Source: CAYTBN01 sp964436045
GTDB taxonomy: Bacteria > Myxococcota_A > UBA796 > UBA9615 > CAYRNR01
Length of the DNA stretch: 64,000 nt
NCBI GenBank assembly: GCA_964436045.1
Contig: CAYTBN010000032.1
Coordinates: forward strand, 1-64,000
Reading direction: 5' to 3'
The notes beneath the pieces are model-generated. The model was not told the origin of the DNA. It searched no databases and saw only the letters and a list, made by a program, of their open reading frames with translations. Made by a program: the position numbers and the translations under genes. Shown here one piece after another: positions 16,415 to 26,100 of this stretch. Each line of letters opens with the position of its first letter. Position 1 is the stretch's first letter.

Positions 16415-17824
16415 TCAGCAGCCAGTGCATCCGCGGCAGGCGATGTCGTCGCAGGGGTAGGGAACGTAATCGTCGCAGTCGTACGAGTCGTTGCCCGTGA
16501 TGGTGTTGGTCTCCAGCGAGGTGACCGTGGAGTCCCAGCAGTAGTACCCGCCACCGCCCCAGGTGGCGTAGTTGTTCGAGAACGTGTTGTTCACGAGATC
16601 GAGGGTCGAGTCGCGGGTGAACAGGGCGCCGGCGGTCTCGGCGTCGCCGCCGGTGACCGAGGAGTCGCTGAGCGAGCCGGTGAAGGTGTACAGGTAGAGC
16701 CCCGACGCGTGGTCCGAGTAGCCGCCGGAGATGACCAGCGCGCTGATCTCCATGTCGGCGAACCAGGCGGCCAGGGCGCCGCCGCCGTCGTTGGCGGTGT
16801 TGTCGGTGAACGTGGCGTCGGAGACGCTGCCGGTGGAGTTCTCCAGGTAGATCCCGCCGCCCCACTGGGAGGTGTTGTCGACGAACTCGCTGCCGCTCAC
16901 GGTGGCGTCGCCGTCCAGCAGGGCCACGCCCCCGCCGAAATAGGCGTTGTTGGCCGACAGGATCGTGTTGCTGACGATACAGGTGCCGACACAGACGACC
17001 CCGCCTCCGTAGAGTGCCTCTCCGCCCTCGACCGTGAAGCCGGAGAAGGTGGACAGCTCGCCGCCGCCGCCGAGCTGGACCACGGAGTCGGCGCCCGAGC
17101 CCTGCAGCGTGGTGGCGTGCTGGCCGTCGTCGCCGATGATCGACAGGGACTTGCCCGAGGCGTCGATGTCGCCGGCGTAGGTACCGGCCGCCACGTGGAC
17201 GCTGGACCCGGTGCAGACGCTGTCCACCGCCTCGACCACCGTCGCGTAGTCGTCCGGGACGTACACGACCTGGTCGGGCATCACCGTCGCGGTGCCGTCG
17301 TCGCAGTCGTCGCCTCCGGTACACGCCCAGTCCACATAGCCGTCGCCGTCGGCGTCGGTGGTGCCGTCGTTCGGGTCACCCGAGCAGTCGTGATCGATGC
17401 CGTCGCCGCAGATCTCGGTGGCGTCCGGCGAGATGGCCGCGTCCTCGTCGTCGCAGTCCTCGCCGCCGAACCAGGTGGGCTCGTAGCCATCCCCGTCCAC
17501 GTCCATCAGATCGCCGTCGGCGCAGTCGTTGTCCACCCCGTCGTAGGGCACCTCGTCGGCGCCCGGATGGACGTCCGCGTCCTCGTCGTCGCAGTCCCCG
17601 GCGGCGGGCGAGTAGCCGTCGCCGTCCAGGTCCTCGGTGCTCCCGGTGGTGTCGTCGTCGTCGTCGTCGGTGGCGTCGTCGTCGTCGTCGTCGGTGGCGT
17701 CATCGTCGTCGGTGTCGTCGTCGTCTCCGGTGGCGTCGTCATCGTCGTCCGTGGGACAACCGCCCCCCAGCGACAGGGTGAATGCGGCGGTCAGCGTCAG
17801 CAGCGTCATCCAGCGATGGGCCAT
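16415..17824 (-). CDS. lipoprotein with MopE-type Ca-binding repeats and right-handed beta-helix
   Basis: A 469-residue exported protein with signal sequence and GGGC lipobox-like site, preceded by GGGGGAG 5 bases before the ATG. In order: Asp linker (about 25-60); three copies of the MopE/metal-binding repeat (DGDGYxxxxxDCDDxDxxxxP...DGxDxDC, about 64-180); then a parallel beta-helix (about 190-450) with recurring GGG and N-T-F/I-S-x-N turns as in polymorphic outer-membrane and pectate-lyase-like proteins. It ends in CRGCTGC. Such helices usually bind or cleave polysaccharides, but no catalytic residues are evident. The gingipain-like gene ends 13 bases upstream, so the two are cotranscribed. 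Confidence 0.85.
   Translation of the reverse strand: MAHRWMTLLTLTAAFTLSLGGGCPTDDDDDATGDDDDTDDDDATDDDDDDATDDDDDDTTGSTEDLDGDGYSPAAGDCDDEDADVHPGADEVPYDGVDNDCADGDLMDVDGDGYEPTWFGGEDCDDEDAAISPDATEICGDGIDHDCSGDPNDGTTDADGDGYVDWACTGGDDCDDGTATVMPDQVVYVPDDYATVVEAVDSVCTGSSVHVAAGTYAGDIDASGKSLSIIGDDGQHATTLQGSGADSVVQLGGGGELSTFSGFTVEGGEALYGGGVVCVGTCIVSNTILSANNAYFGGGVALLDGDATVSGSEFVDNTSQWGGGIYLENSTGSVSDATFTDNTANDGGGALAAWFADMEISALVISGGYSDHASGLYLYTFTGSLSDSSVTGGDAETAGALFTRDSTLDLVNNTFSNNYATWGGGGYYCWDSTVTSLETNTITGNDSYDCDDYVPYPCDDIACRGCTGC
17637..17757 (-). repeat. Asp-rich linker minisatellite
   Basis: Runs of gac triplets with acc/ggc interruptions encode DDDDDATGDDDD-type sequence just after the lipobox. Confidence 0.75.
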
Positions 17825-17837
17825 CGTCTCTCCCCCT

Positions 17838-19472
17838 TCAGACCGTACGACGGCGCAGCGTCATCAGCGCGCCGAGTCCTAGCAGCATCACGGCGCCCGG
17901 AACGGCGCCCCGGGAATCGTGGCTACACTCACAGGCGTTGTCCGCCAGTCCCACCGAGTCCACCGGTGTGTTGACGAGGTCGTCGTCGTCTGCGGCGGTG
18001 TCGTCGTCTCCCCCGGTGTCGTCGTCTCCCCCGGTGTCGTCGTCGCCCACCGCGTCGTCGTCGTCGTCGTCGCCCGCGTCGTCGTCGTCGTCGTCGCCGG
18101 AGGCAGTGGCGCTGCAGACCTCCATCTGGCCCTCGTACGGGATCAGGTTGCGGCCGGTGGCGGTCAGGTACAGCACCTCGTCGTCGCCGGTGTCCAGCGC
18201 CAGGGTGACGTTGCCCGACTCGTCGGTGGTGCCGTATTCGTAGGTGCCGCCCTCGGACATGGCGCAGACCTCCACCCCTGCCCGCGGCTCACCCTCGAGG
18301 CAGACGGTGACGGTGACGTCGGTCTGTCCTTTCGGCACGTGGGGCGGGTGGCTGATCTCCATCTCGTTGGGAACACCGGTCCAGAGGTTCAACTCCGGAT
18401 CGCCATAGACCACCGACGCGTAATACTGGCTGGACAGGTGGAACTCGTCGTAGAAGTGCAGGCGGCCCACCTCGGCAGCGTCGCCCATGCGGACGATCTC
18501 GTCCACACCCGTGTCCTCGAAGATGTGGCCCCAGAATCCCCGCCGGAAGGCGGAGCGCCAGTGGGCGCAGTACGAGCAGCTCACCGACTGGCCCACGTAG
18601 GCGACGGCGCCCCGCAGGTTGGCCACGTCGCCGGCCCGCATCCACATCTCGCCGCCGCACTCGTAGTCCGCCGAGTAGGCCAGGGTCTGACAGGTGTACG
18701 AGACCACCACCGGCATCATCGAGGTGGGTGGCTGCAGGGTGTCCGGGTAGACGGTGTACCCGGGCCAGTCGCAGTAGGTGTAGCCGCCGATGACCCCATG
18801 ATGGGCGGCGTAGGCCAGCCCTTCCTCGATGCGGTCCTCGAGGTGGGCCCGCACGTTGGGCGTGGTCTGGTAGGTGTTGATCTCGACGTCGTTCATGTCC
18901 CACTGGGTCATCAACGCCTTCTCCCACTGGGAGTCGCCGAAGTAGTGGAGCCAGTCGTCGTCGTCGCTGTCCTCGTAGATCATCAGGTTGGCGCGACCGT
19001 ACCAGTCCGGGTCGCTGACGTCGGGCGTCCGTTCGTAGGCCAGGGTCTTGGCCACCATCACCTCGACCTGCGAGGCGTTGGCGGCGGGCAGCCGCCCGGG
19101 ATGGATCTCGACGAACATGTCATTGTCGACGTTGCCGTACGCGGTGTCCGAGTAGCCGTCCTCGAGCCACGGCATCGGCACGTCGCCCATGTCGCCGACC
19201 AGCAGGACGTACTCCGGGGGCGGATCCCAGTTCTCGACGGCGTCGGTCACGAAGTTGCGGATCTCGACGCTCGAATAGCCCGTCTCCGCCAGGGTCGCCA
19301 CCCGGGCCAGCATCCCCTTGCGGGTCTTCCACTCGGCGAGCGGGGCGATCTCGTCCTCGTAGGAGTCCGGGGTGATGATCAGGTAGCGGCCCCCGTCCGC
19401 CCCCGCGGCCGTCGGTACCGCCGCGGCGAGCAAGATCGCGGCGGCCGGCGCGGCGAGGGTTCTGGCTTCCAT
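17838..19472 (-). CDS. gingipain-like (peptidase C25) secreted protease with Asp linker and C-terminal sorting tag
   Basis: A 544-residue secreted protein related to the Cys protease family C25. AGGAGG lies 5 bases before the ATG at 19472, which decides this start over the TTG at 19487. After the signal peptide the domain opens with YLIITPDSYEDEIAPLAEWK, typical of the family. Candidate catalytic residues are His in YAAHHGVIGG (about 230) and Cys in VVVSYTCQT (about 260). A short Ig-like domain follows (about 370-455), then a GDDD linker, and finally ACECSHDSRG, a hydrophobic helix and RRR. This tail resembles MYXO-CTERM. It is the second gene of a four-gene secreted-protein run. Confidence 0.87.
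   Translation of the reverse strand: MEARTLAAPAAAILLAAAVPTAAGADGGRYLIITPDSYEDEIAPLAEWKTRKGMLARVATLAETGYSSVEIRNFVTDAVENWDPPPEYVLLVGDMGDVPMPWLEDGYSDTAYGNVDNDMFVEIHPGRLPAANASQVEVMVAKTLAYERTPDVSDPDWYGRANLMIYEDSDDDDWLHYFGDSQWEKALMTQWDMNDVEINTYQTTPNVRAHLEDRIEEGLAYAAHHGVIGGYTYCDWPGYTVYPDTLQPPTSMMPVVVSYTCQTLAYSADYECGGEMWMRAGDVANLRGAVAYVGQSVSCSYCAHWRSAFRRGFWGHIFEDTGVDEIVRMGDAAEVGRLHFYDEFHLSSQYYASVVYGDPELNLWTGVPNEMEISHPPHVPKGQTDVTVTVCLEGEPRAGVEVCAMSEGGTYEYGTTDESGNVTLALDTGDDEVLYLTATGRNLIPYEGQMEVCSATASGDDDDDDAGDDDDDDAVGDDDTGGDDDTGGDDDTAADDDDLVNTPVDSVGLADNACECSHDSRGAVPGAVMLLGLGALMTLRRRTV
17983..18107 (-). repeat. Asp/Gly/Thr linker minisatellite
   Basis: Fifteen-base ggggacgacgacacc-type units encode GDDDTG in front of the C-terminal sorting tag. 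Confidence 0.8.
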
Positions 19473-19593
19473 GGAAACCTCCTGCAAGTGACCACGATAG
19501 CATGCGCGAGAGGCACCCGGAACGGCGGATCGGGAGGCATCGGGGATGGGTCAGGGTCGCAGTCTGGCCGGGCGTTCGTCGCCGTGAGGTCGC

Positions 19594-20895
19594 TCAGGGA
19601 GAGTCGGTGCAGCCGTCACATTCGTCGCAGCTGATGTCGTCCGGGTCGTTGTCGGATACGGCGCCGCCGGACAGGCTCATGCTCGAGCTCTTGCACGCGA
19701 TCCCGCCGCCGTCCTCCCCGGCGCTGTTGCCGGTGATGTCGCTGCCGCCGAAGTAGGCCTGGGCGTTGTACAGCCGGACACCGCCGCCCATCTCGAGCGC
19801 GGTGTTGTCGGCGATGGAGCAGGAGCTGAAGGTGAGCTGGGAGTCGGTCCCGCTGTACATACCGCCGCCCTTGGTCTCGGCCTCGTTGCCCTCGATGACC
19901 GAGTCCAGGAAGGTCGCCCCCGCGGCGTAGGTCGCCAATCCGCCGCCCGCCCGCGCGCTGTTGTCGGTGATCTCGCTGCCGTCGATGACCACGTCGTAAC
20001 TCTCCCGCAAGCGGATCCCGCCGCCGTAGCGGGTCCCGATGTTGGCCGTGATCACCGAGTCCTGCATCTGGAGTTTCGCGTTGTTGACGTAGATGCCCGC
20101 ACCGTCCGCGGAGGTGTTGCCGGTGATGACCAAGCCGGTCAGCGTGACGTCCGAGGCGTCGATGAACAGGCCGCCCCCGCACAGGTCCTCGATGCCGTCG
20201 TAGTCCGGATCGAAGGGGGTGCCGGCGCCGCCGCGGATGGTCAGCCCGATCAGGGTGGAGCTGTCGCCGAAGGTGTGGCTGACCGCCGATCCCCCTCCGG
20301 TGCCCTCGATCACCGTGTCCTCGGGGCCCGAGAGCGCCATCACGGTCACGTTCTTGCCCTCGAAGGTCACATCCTCGCCGTAGGTCCCAGGGTGGACGCA
20401 GATCACGTCGCCGTACATTCCGTCGTCCACCGCATCCTGGATCGAGGTCGCGTCGCCGCCACCGGAGGGGTCGACCACGATCACGTCCTCGTCGGTGCTG
20501 CCGTCGCAGTCGTTGTCGATGCCGTCGCAGCCGTCGTCGGCTTCGGGGTGCCGCTCCGCGTCGTCGTCGTCGCAGTCGTCGCCGTCCGTGCAGGCAACGG
20601 CCAGGTAGCCGTCCCCGTCCACATCGAGCACCCCGTCGTCCGGATCACCGCTGCAGTCCTGGTCCACCGCATCCCCGCACACCTCGTCGGCCAGCGGGTG
20701 GATATCGGCGTCGCCGTCGTCGCAGTCGCCCTGCTCCTCGCTGAAGCCGTCCCCGTCCTCGTCGACGGGGCACTCGTCACAGACCTCGCACTCCTCGCAC
20801 TCCTCGCACTCCTCGCACTCCGGGCATTCCTCGTCGCAGGAGCCACCCAGCACCACGAGCAACAGGCAGCCCGTCAGGATCCGCAGGATTCGCAT
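19594..20895 (-). CDS. lipoprotein with Cys-rich repeat, MopE-type repeats and beta-helix
   Basis: A 433-residue protein started at 20895, where GAGG lies 8 bases upstream and the signal peptide begins. The mature N terminus is remarkable: after the GGSC site comes a run of CxxC units built on CEE (about residues 20-44). Then follow MopE-type repeats (DEDGDGFSEEQGDCDDGD and two more) and a right-handed beta-helix with GGG turns to about residue 415. It ends in SCDECDGCTDSP, related to the end of the beta-helix protein at 16415, so the two are paralogs. It would be the first gene of the run down to 15229. Confidence 0.83.
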   Translation of the reverse strand: MRILRILTGCLLLVVLGGSCDEECPECEECEECEECEVCDECPVDEDGDGFSEEQGDCDDGDADIHPLADEVCGDAVDQDCSGDPDDGVLDVDGDGYLAVACTDGDDCDDDDAERHPEADDGCDGIDNDCDGSTDEDVIVVDPSGGGDATSIQDAVDDGMYGDVICVHPGTYGEDVTFEGKNVTVMALSGPEDTVIEGTGGGSAVSHTFGDSSTLIGLTIRGGAGTPFDPDYDGIEDLCGGGLFIDASDVTLTGLVITGNTSADGAGIYVNNAKLQMQDSVITANIGTRYGGGIRLRESYDVVIDGSEITDNSARAGGGLATYAAGATFLDSVIEGNEAETKGGGMYSGTDSQLTFSSCSIADNTALEMGGGVRLYNAQAYFGGSDITGNSAGEDGGGIACKSSSMSLSGGAVSDNDPDDISCDECDGCTDSP

Positions 20896-21043
20896 CGCCA
20901 ACCTCGCCTTTCCGCTGGAGTGCTCCCCAGGGTAGCCGAAAGCCAGGTGTCCTTCCACGACCGGGCTCGCAACGGTGACGTCCTCCGCTTCGGGCGCACG
21001 CTCGACTTGACTTGGCTCGGATTCTGAGGACGATTTAAAGGAG

Positions 21044-22270
21044 ATGGATTTTCACGCTCAGCTGAAACGGGACGATCTGCCCCAGGTCGACTACCCTTTC
21101 GTCCCCGGCGCTCGGCGGCTCCTCGATCGGCTACTGGGCGGCTACCTCAGGTTGTTCAACAAGCGGCTGGCGCCGATGAAGCCCATCGCGATGGTCAACG
21201 GGATGCCGGCCTACGACCTGACCCAGCCGCCGATGGGCTCCCAGCCCGGCGCGCGGGTCCTGCGGGTCGGCTTCGACTACGTGGTGCGCCGCAAGCCGGC
21301 CCGTCCGATCAGCCTGGTGCTGATGGTCAACGGCCGCTGCGACATGTCCTGCCGGCACTGCTCGGCCCGCGACTACATGCGCGACGGTCGTCCGGTCATG
21401 GAGTTCGAGGAGATCATCGATCTGCTCGACCAGTTCCTGGCCCTCGGCGGTGCGTCGGTGGTGCTGTCCGGTGGCGAGCCCACGCTGCACCCGCGGCTGC
21501 TGGACATCGTCGACCACGTGCCCAAGGACCAGGCCAGCGTGGCCATGTTCACCAACGGATCGAGGGTGGTGGAGATGGCCGACGAGCTGCGGAGCGCCGG
21601 ACTGTTCGGCACCCTGGTCAGCCTGGACTCGGACGATCCGGCCGCCCACGACGAGTACCGCGGGCGGGAGGGCGCCTTCCGGATCGCCACCGACGCGGTC
21701 GAGGCGATGCTGGCCTCCGGCTCGCTGGTGGGCATCTCGACCTACGTGACGCGGACGGCTCACCACAATGGTTACGTGAGCCGCATCATCGATCTGGGCA
21801 CCCAGCTGGGCGTGCACCAGGTGTTCATGTTCGACGCGGTCCCCACCGGCGCCTTCCTCCACGCGCGGGAGATGGTGCTCACCCCCGAGGACCGGGCCGA
21901 GGTCCGCGAGCTGGTCAAGGCGCAGAACGCCCTGCCCACCGGCCCCGCCGTGATGGGCCAGTCGTGGGTCAACTCGTCGGAGGGATTCGGCTGCTTCGCC
22001 GGCTTCTACCAGCTGTACGTCAGCGCCAGCGGCGAGGCCTCCCCCTGCGACTTCACGCCCATCACCTTCGGCAATGTCCGCGACGAGGCGCTGGGGGCCA
22101 TCTGGCGGCGCATGCGCGCCAGCGAGGAGTGGGGGAGTCGCCACAGCGAGTGCCGGATGCAGGACGAGTGTTTCCGGCGGGACACCTTGGATCTGGTGCC
22201 CGAGGGCACGCCATGGCCGGTGTCCTACGACCGGATCCTCGAACTGCGGGCCGCGCGCGACAAACGCTGA
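21044..22270 (+). CDS. radical SAM protein with SPASM-like C terminus
   Basis: A 408-residue radical SAM enzyme. The cluster that binds S-adenosylmethionine is Cys99-x3-Cys103-x2-Cys106 (CDMSCRHC), and GGEP follows in the core. The C terminus has the spaced cysteines of a SPASM/twitch domain (GCFAGFYQLYVSASGE, SPCDF, FGNV, then two more Cys), which normally holds auxiliary Fe-S clusters in peptide- or protein-modifying members. AAAGGAG directly abuts the ATG, an unusually short spacing, and I see no better start. A TTGACT at 21007 may be a -35. The next gene starts 4 bases after its stop. Confidence 0.88.
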   Translation: MDFHAQLKRDDLPQVDYPFVPGARRLLDRLLGGYLRLFNKRLAPMKPIAMVNGMPAYDLTQPPMGSQPGARVLRVGFDYVVRRKPARPISLVLMVNGRCDMSCRHCSARDYMRDGRPVMEFEEIIDLLDQFLALGGASVVLSGGEPTLHPRLLDIVDHVPKDQASVAMFTNGSRVVEMADELRSAGLFGTLVSLDSDDPAAHDEYRGREGAFRIATDAVEAMLASGSLVGISTYVTRTAHHNGYVSRIIDLGTQLGVHQVFMFDAVPTGAFLHAREMVLTPEDRAEVRELVKAQNALPTGPAVMGQSWVNSSEGFGCFAGFYQLYVSASGEASPCDFTPITFGNVRDEALGAIWRRMRASEEWGSRHSECRMQDECFRRDTLDLVPEGTPWPVSYDRILELRAARDKR

Positions 22271-22274
22271 GATC

Positions 22275-23126
22275 ATGGCCCGTCGGGAACGACGCCCCCC
22301 TGCACCCGGACGCTTCGTCTCCGCCGCGGGCCTACGGCTCCACACCGTCGAGAGTGGCGCGGGCGATCCGGCGGTGCTCCTGCTCCACGGGTACCTGAGT
22401 TCCACGGCGATCTGGGACGACGCCCGGCTCCGCCTCTCCGAGCACCAGCGGACCCTGGCCCTGGACCTGCCCGGCTGTGGCTACTCCGATCGCCCGTCCG
22501 ACGCTCCCTACGACCTTCCCTGGCTGGCGGACACGGTCCTGGCTGCCCTCGACACCCTGTCCCTCGACCGGGTCGTGCTCGGCGGCCACTCCCTGGGCGC
22601 AGCCGTCGCGATCCATGCGTCGGTCCGCGCGCCTGGCCGGCTGGCGGGACTGGTGCTGGTCTCTCCGCCAGCCTATTCGCCTCCTCCTCCCCCCGGTCTG
22701 CGGCTGGCCCGCCATTGGCCCGGTTTGATGCGGGTGTTCTTCGCCAGTCCGGCGGGGCGCGCGGCCATCCCGCCGCTGATCCGCCGTGCCGGATTTGCGG
22801 GCCGGGACGTGGAGGTTCGTGAGCGCACCGCCCGGTTGCTGGCCCACCTGGACGCCCCGGGCGGCTGGGCCGCGGCGACCGCGATGGGTCTGCAGCTGCG
22901 GGAGCACTCGCCGGACGCCGAGCTCCTGGGCCAGGTCTCCTGTCCAGCGCTGGTCGTGTGGGGTGACCTCGACCGGGTCCACCCGCCCGCGGCCGGGAAG
23001 TTGCTGTGTGGGGACCTGGGCGGTCGGACCCGGTTGGAACGGATCGGCGGGGCGGGGCACAACGTCCACGAGGAGGCCTCGGGTCCCTTCGCCGATGCCG
23101 TCCGCCGCTGGGCCGCGACCCTTTGA
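22275..23126 (+). CDS. alpha/beta hydrolase
   Basis: A 283-residue cytoplasmic hydrolase. The ATG at 22275 follows the radical SAM stop by 4 bases, and longer in-frame reading would run into that gene. The oxyanion strand HGYLSS, Ser nucleophile in GGHSLGAA (about 110), Asp in WGDLDRV (about 230) and His in GAGHNVHE (about 260) form a complete triad. The fold covers esterases, C-C bond hydrolases and peroxidases; the substrate is unknown. Coupling to the radical SAM gene suggests a shared pathway. Confidence 0.87.
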   Translation: MARRERRPPAPGRFVSAAGLRLHTVESGAGDPAVLLLHGYLSSTAIWDDARLRLSEHQRTLALDLPGCGYSDRPSDAPYDLPWLADTVLAALDTLSLDRVVLGGHSLGAAVAIHASVRAPGRLAGLVLVSPPAYSPPPPPGLRLARHWPGLMRVFFASPAGRAAIPPLIRRAGFAGRDVEVRERTARLLAHLDAPGGWAAATAMGLQLREHSPDAELLGQVSCPALVVWGDLDRVHPPAAGKLLCGDLGGRTRLERIGGAGHNVHEEASGPFADAVRRWAATL

Positions 23127-23143
23127 CTCGGCGGTTCAGCGCG

Positions 23144-26100
23144 TCAGAAGCGGGTCCAGTGGCCGTCGATGGCCACGGGCGACCGGAGGTCGGACAGGCG
23201 CAGATCCGTGGGGGCGAAGTGGGTCGCGGCGCGGCGCCCCGGGGTGATCGACAGCCCGATCGTGGCCTCCAGCCTCGCGGGATCCAGCAGGTAGCTCAGG
23301 TGGACGGCCGGCCGTACCCAGAGGTCCGGCGGACCCAGGTCGGCCCAGGCACCCACGGCCAGCTCGGCGCGCCACCAGCCCTCCGGGCGCCAGGAGTCGG
23401 CGAAGCGGTGGCTGAGATGCACGCGCGCGCTCAGCCCCACCGGCCGCGGATAGAGCCGGAATTCCAGCTGCCCGCCCGCGTTGTCCAGGACCGGCAGCTC
23501 GGGATTGGTCATCGCGCCCACGGTCAGCACGAACGCGCCGTCCACCCAGGGCCGCCATACCAGGTCCGTGCCGACGCCGAGGCCGATGGGATGGGCGCGC
23601 CGGTAGCTCGAGGCCAGCTCCATGTCCAGCCGGCGGGCGAACCACTGCAGCTCGATGCGCGGCTGCACGTAACCCCGGAGCTGCAGGTGGGGCACCAGCG
23701 TCAGGTCGGGCGCCAGCCGGGTCGGACGATCCAGCCGGGCCCGCAGCGCCAGCGCGCCGAAGGTCCCCTGGTCGGTGGTCTGGATCAGCCCCTGCGCCTT
23801 GCCGCCCAGCCGCAATCCGGCGGCGGGCCAGCGGTGGTACGCCCCAAGCCGCAGGCCGAACGAGGGACCGGCCGTGAAACCGATGCGGGCCATGCCGCCG
23901 CCGTGGAACCAGGTGTTGCCGGTTCGCCGCAGTCCCACCCGGTGCAGGGCGTCGACCTGGACGTACTGGTAGCGCTGGTCGCTCTTCTCCAGGTCCGCCG
24001 ACCAGCGGTCCCAGAAACTGACGGACGCATCGAGGGTGCCACCCGCGGCCGGCCGTGGCAGCCGGAGCGCTCCCTCGCTGACGGCCGAGTCCACGGGGCG
24101 CTCCATCCGCGGATCGGCCGGGATCCCGGCGTCCACGCTCGCTGGCGGCGGCGGCAGGACGACCTCCGACGCCACCCGCCGGGTCACCCGCACGGCCACA
24201 GCGCCCCCTCCGGTGCGGAGAACCAGATCGCGGGGGCCGGTGGCGAACAGGTCGATGGACGCGTTGTCGACCGCGCCGTAGGCGACGTCCTGATCGGTGA
24301 TCATCGCCCGCGGTACCGAGGGCCACTCCCGGCTCAGCAACGGCGTCTCCCCGTCCAGCACCTCCAGTCGGATCGGCCCGGCTCCGGATCGCGGGGCGGC
24401 CTCGATCAGCAGGCGGGTCGGTCCGGCGACCTGGTAGCACACGCGTTCGTCCGGCTGGGCCACGTGGAACCAGGCGCGTCGATCGGCGATGCGCCACCCC
24501 TCCTCGGGGCCGACGAGTGCCAGTGCGGCGTAACGGGCGTGCCCCTCGTGGGCCAGGGAGATCGCCAGCGACGAGTCCGCGGGAAACGAGAGGGGCCGTC
24601 GCTCCACGCGCCCGGTCGGCACGGCCCAGGTCTCCGGCTCCGCCTCGCCCTGCGCGATGGTGAGATGGCAGAACGTGCCGTCACCCTCCCGTGGCTGGCG
24701 GAGGTCGTCGCAGACCACCTCCAACGCCAGCTCGGACGGCGCACCTCTGTCGGGCTGGACGACCCAGCGGGTTCCCGCCGCCAGCAACTGGTCCACGTGG
24801 GGTAGCGGCGCGCCCAGCATCGTCCAGCGCGCCCAGCGGGCGGGGTCGGCCTGGGGATCCGGGGGCGGGATCGGCCCCCCGAGCAGGATCCGGTCGGGGC
24901 TCTCCTCGGCCGTGCCCAGGTGGTCCGGGCGAGTGGCCAGGGTGGCTCGCTGTGCGATGCGGGCCGTCTCGGCGTCCTCGACCACCGCCCGGGCCGCGCT
25001 GGCGTGGAGCAGCGCCAGCAACGCCGCCTCCGGGTCCTCGGCCGCCCGGTCCAACGAGTCCGCCGCGAGCGCCGCGTGGATCGCCGCGTCGTGGGGTGAG
25101 ACCGCCAGCGCCTTGTCGAGCTCCCCCCCGGCGATGAGGCGGGCGGGGTCGTCCGCGGGCAGATCCCCGAGCCAGGCGGCCTCACCCGGCCCGGCTGCAG
25201 CGGGTACGTCCAGCGGGAGCACGGGGCCCCGCGGCGGCGCGTGAACCCGCGTGCGGTGGGGGCCCCCCACCGAACGCGCAGCCGCCTCCAGCCGCTCCAG
25301 CCCCGCGTTTGTGTCCCCCGCCCGGCGGGCCTGGTCGATGTCGCGCCGGGCGTACCCCGGCAGGTTCATCCCGAGCAGGAGCTCCGCGCGGGCTGCGTGG
25401 AGCCTGGCTCTCTCGACGGGATCGGTTGCGATGGCCAACGCTGCAGAGAGCCGTTCCAGGTCGGCCGGCGCGGGCTCCATTATCGGCGGCGTCCCCTGGG
25501 CCTCCGGGGCGATCAGGTGGTGTCTCGGGCCCCGGATCGCGACCCGGGCCCACAGCGGAGAGCCCCCGCCGTCCCGGCGGAGCCGCACCCACTCCGCATC
25601 GATTCCCAGGTCGACCGTCGCCTCGCTGGTGGCCAGCGGCGTTCCTGGTACCGCATCGCCGTCGGACATCAACACCGCGGGCGGCGCGTCGGTCGGGTGG
25701 ATCCGGATCCGCCGTGGTCCCTCTGCGGACTCGAGCACCAGATCCTGCGGCTCGTCGCCTTCCCACCAGGCCTCGACCCGCAGATGGGTGGGGCCGACCG
25801 CCGCGGACGGTAGGCCGAACGTCGCGCCGCCAGCGCCGGGCTCGATCGGGGTGGCCAGGGCGGTGCGCAGGTGGGGGTGGTCTCCGTCCCAGCGCCCCGC
25901 CACCGCCGCCGCGAGTGGCAGGTCGGTGGCGACTGCGATCCGTCCTTCGTGACCCCGCGGCAGCGACAGCAGCATCCGGTGAGTACCGGGCGCGAGGGCG
26001 ATGCGGAAGCGGGTGACCGGTCCGGCGAGGACGATTCGCTCGGCGGCGTGATCGTCCACCTGCAACGCCGCCGCCGCCGGACGGCCGGAGAGGTTGAGCC

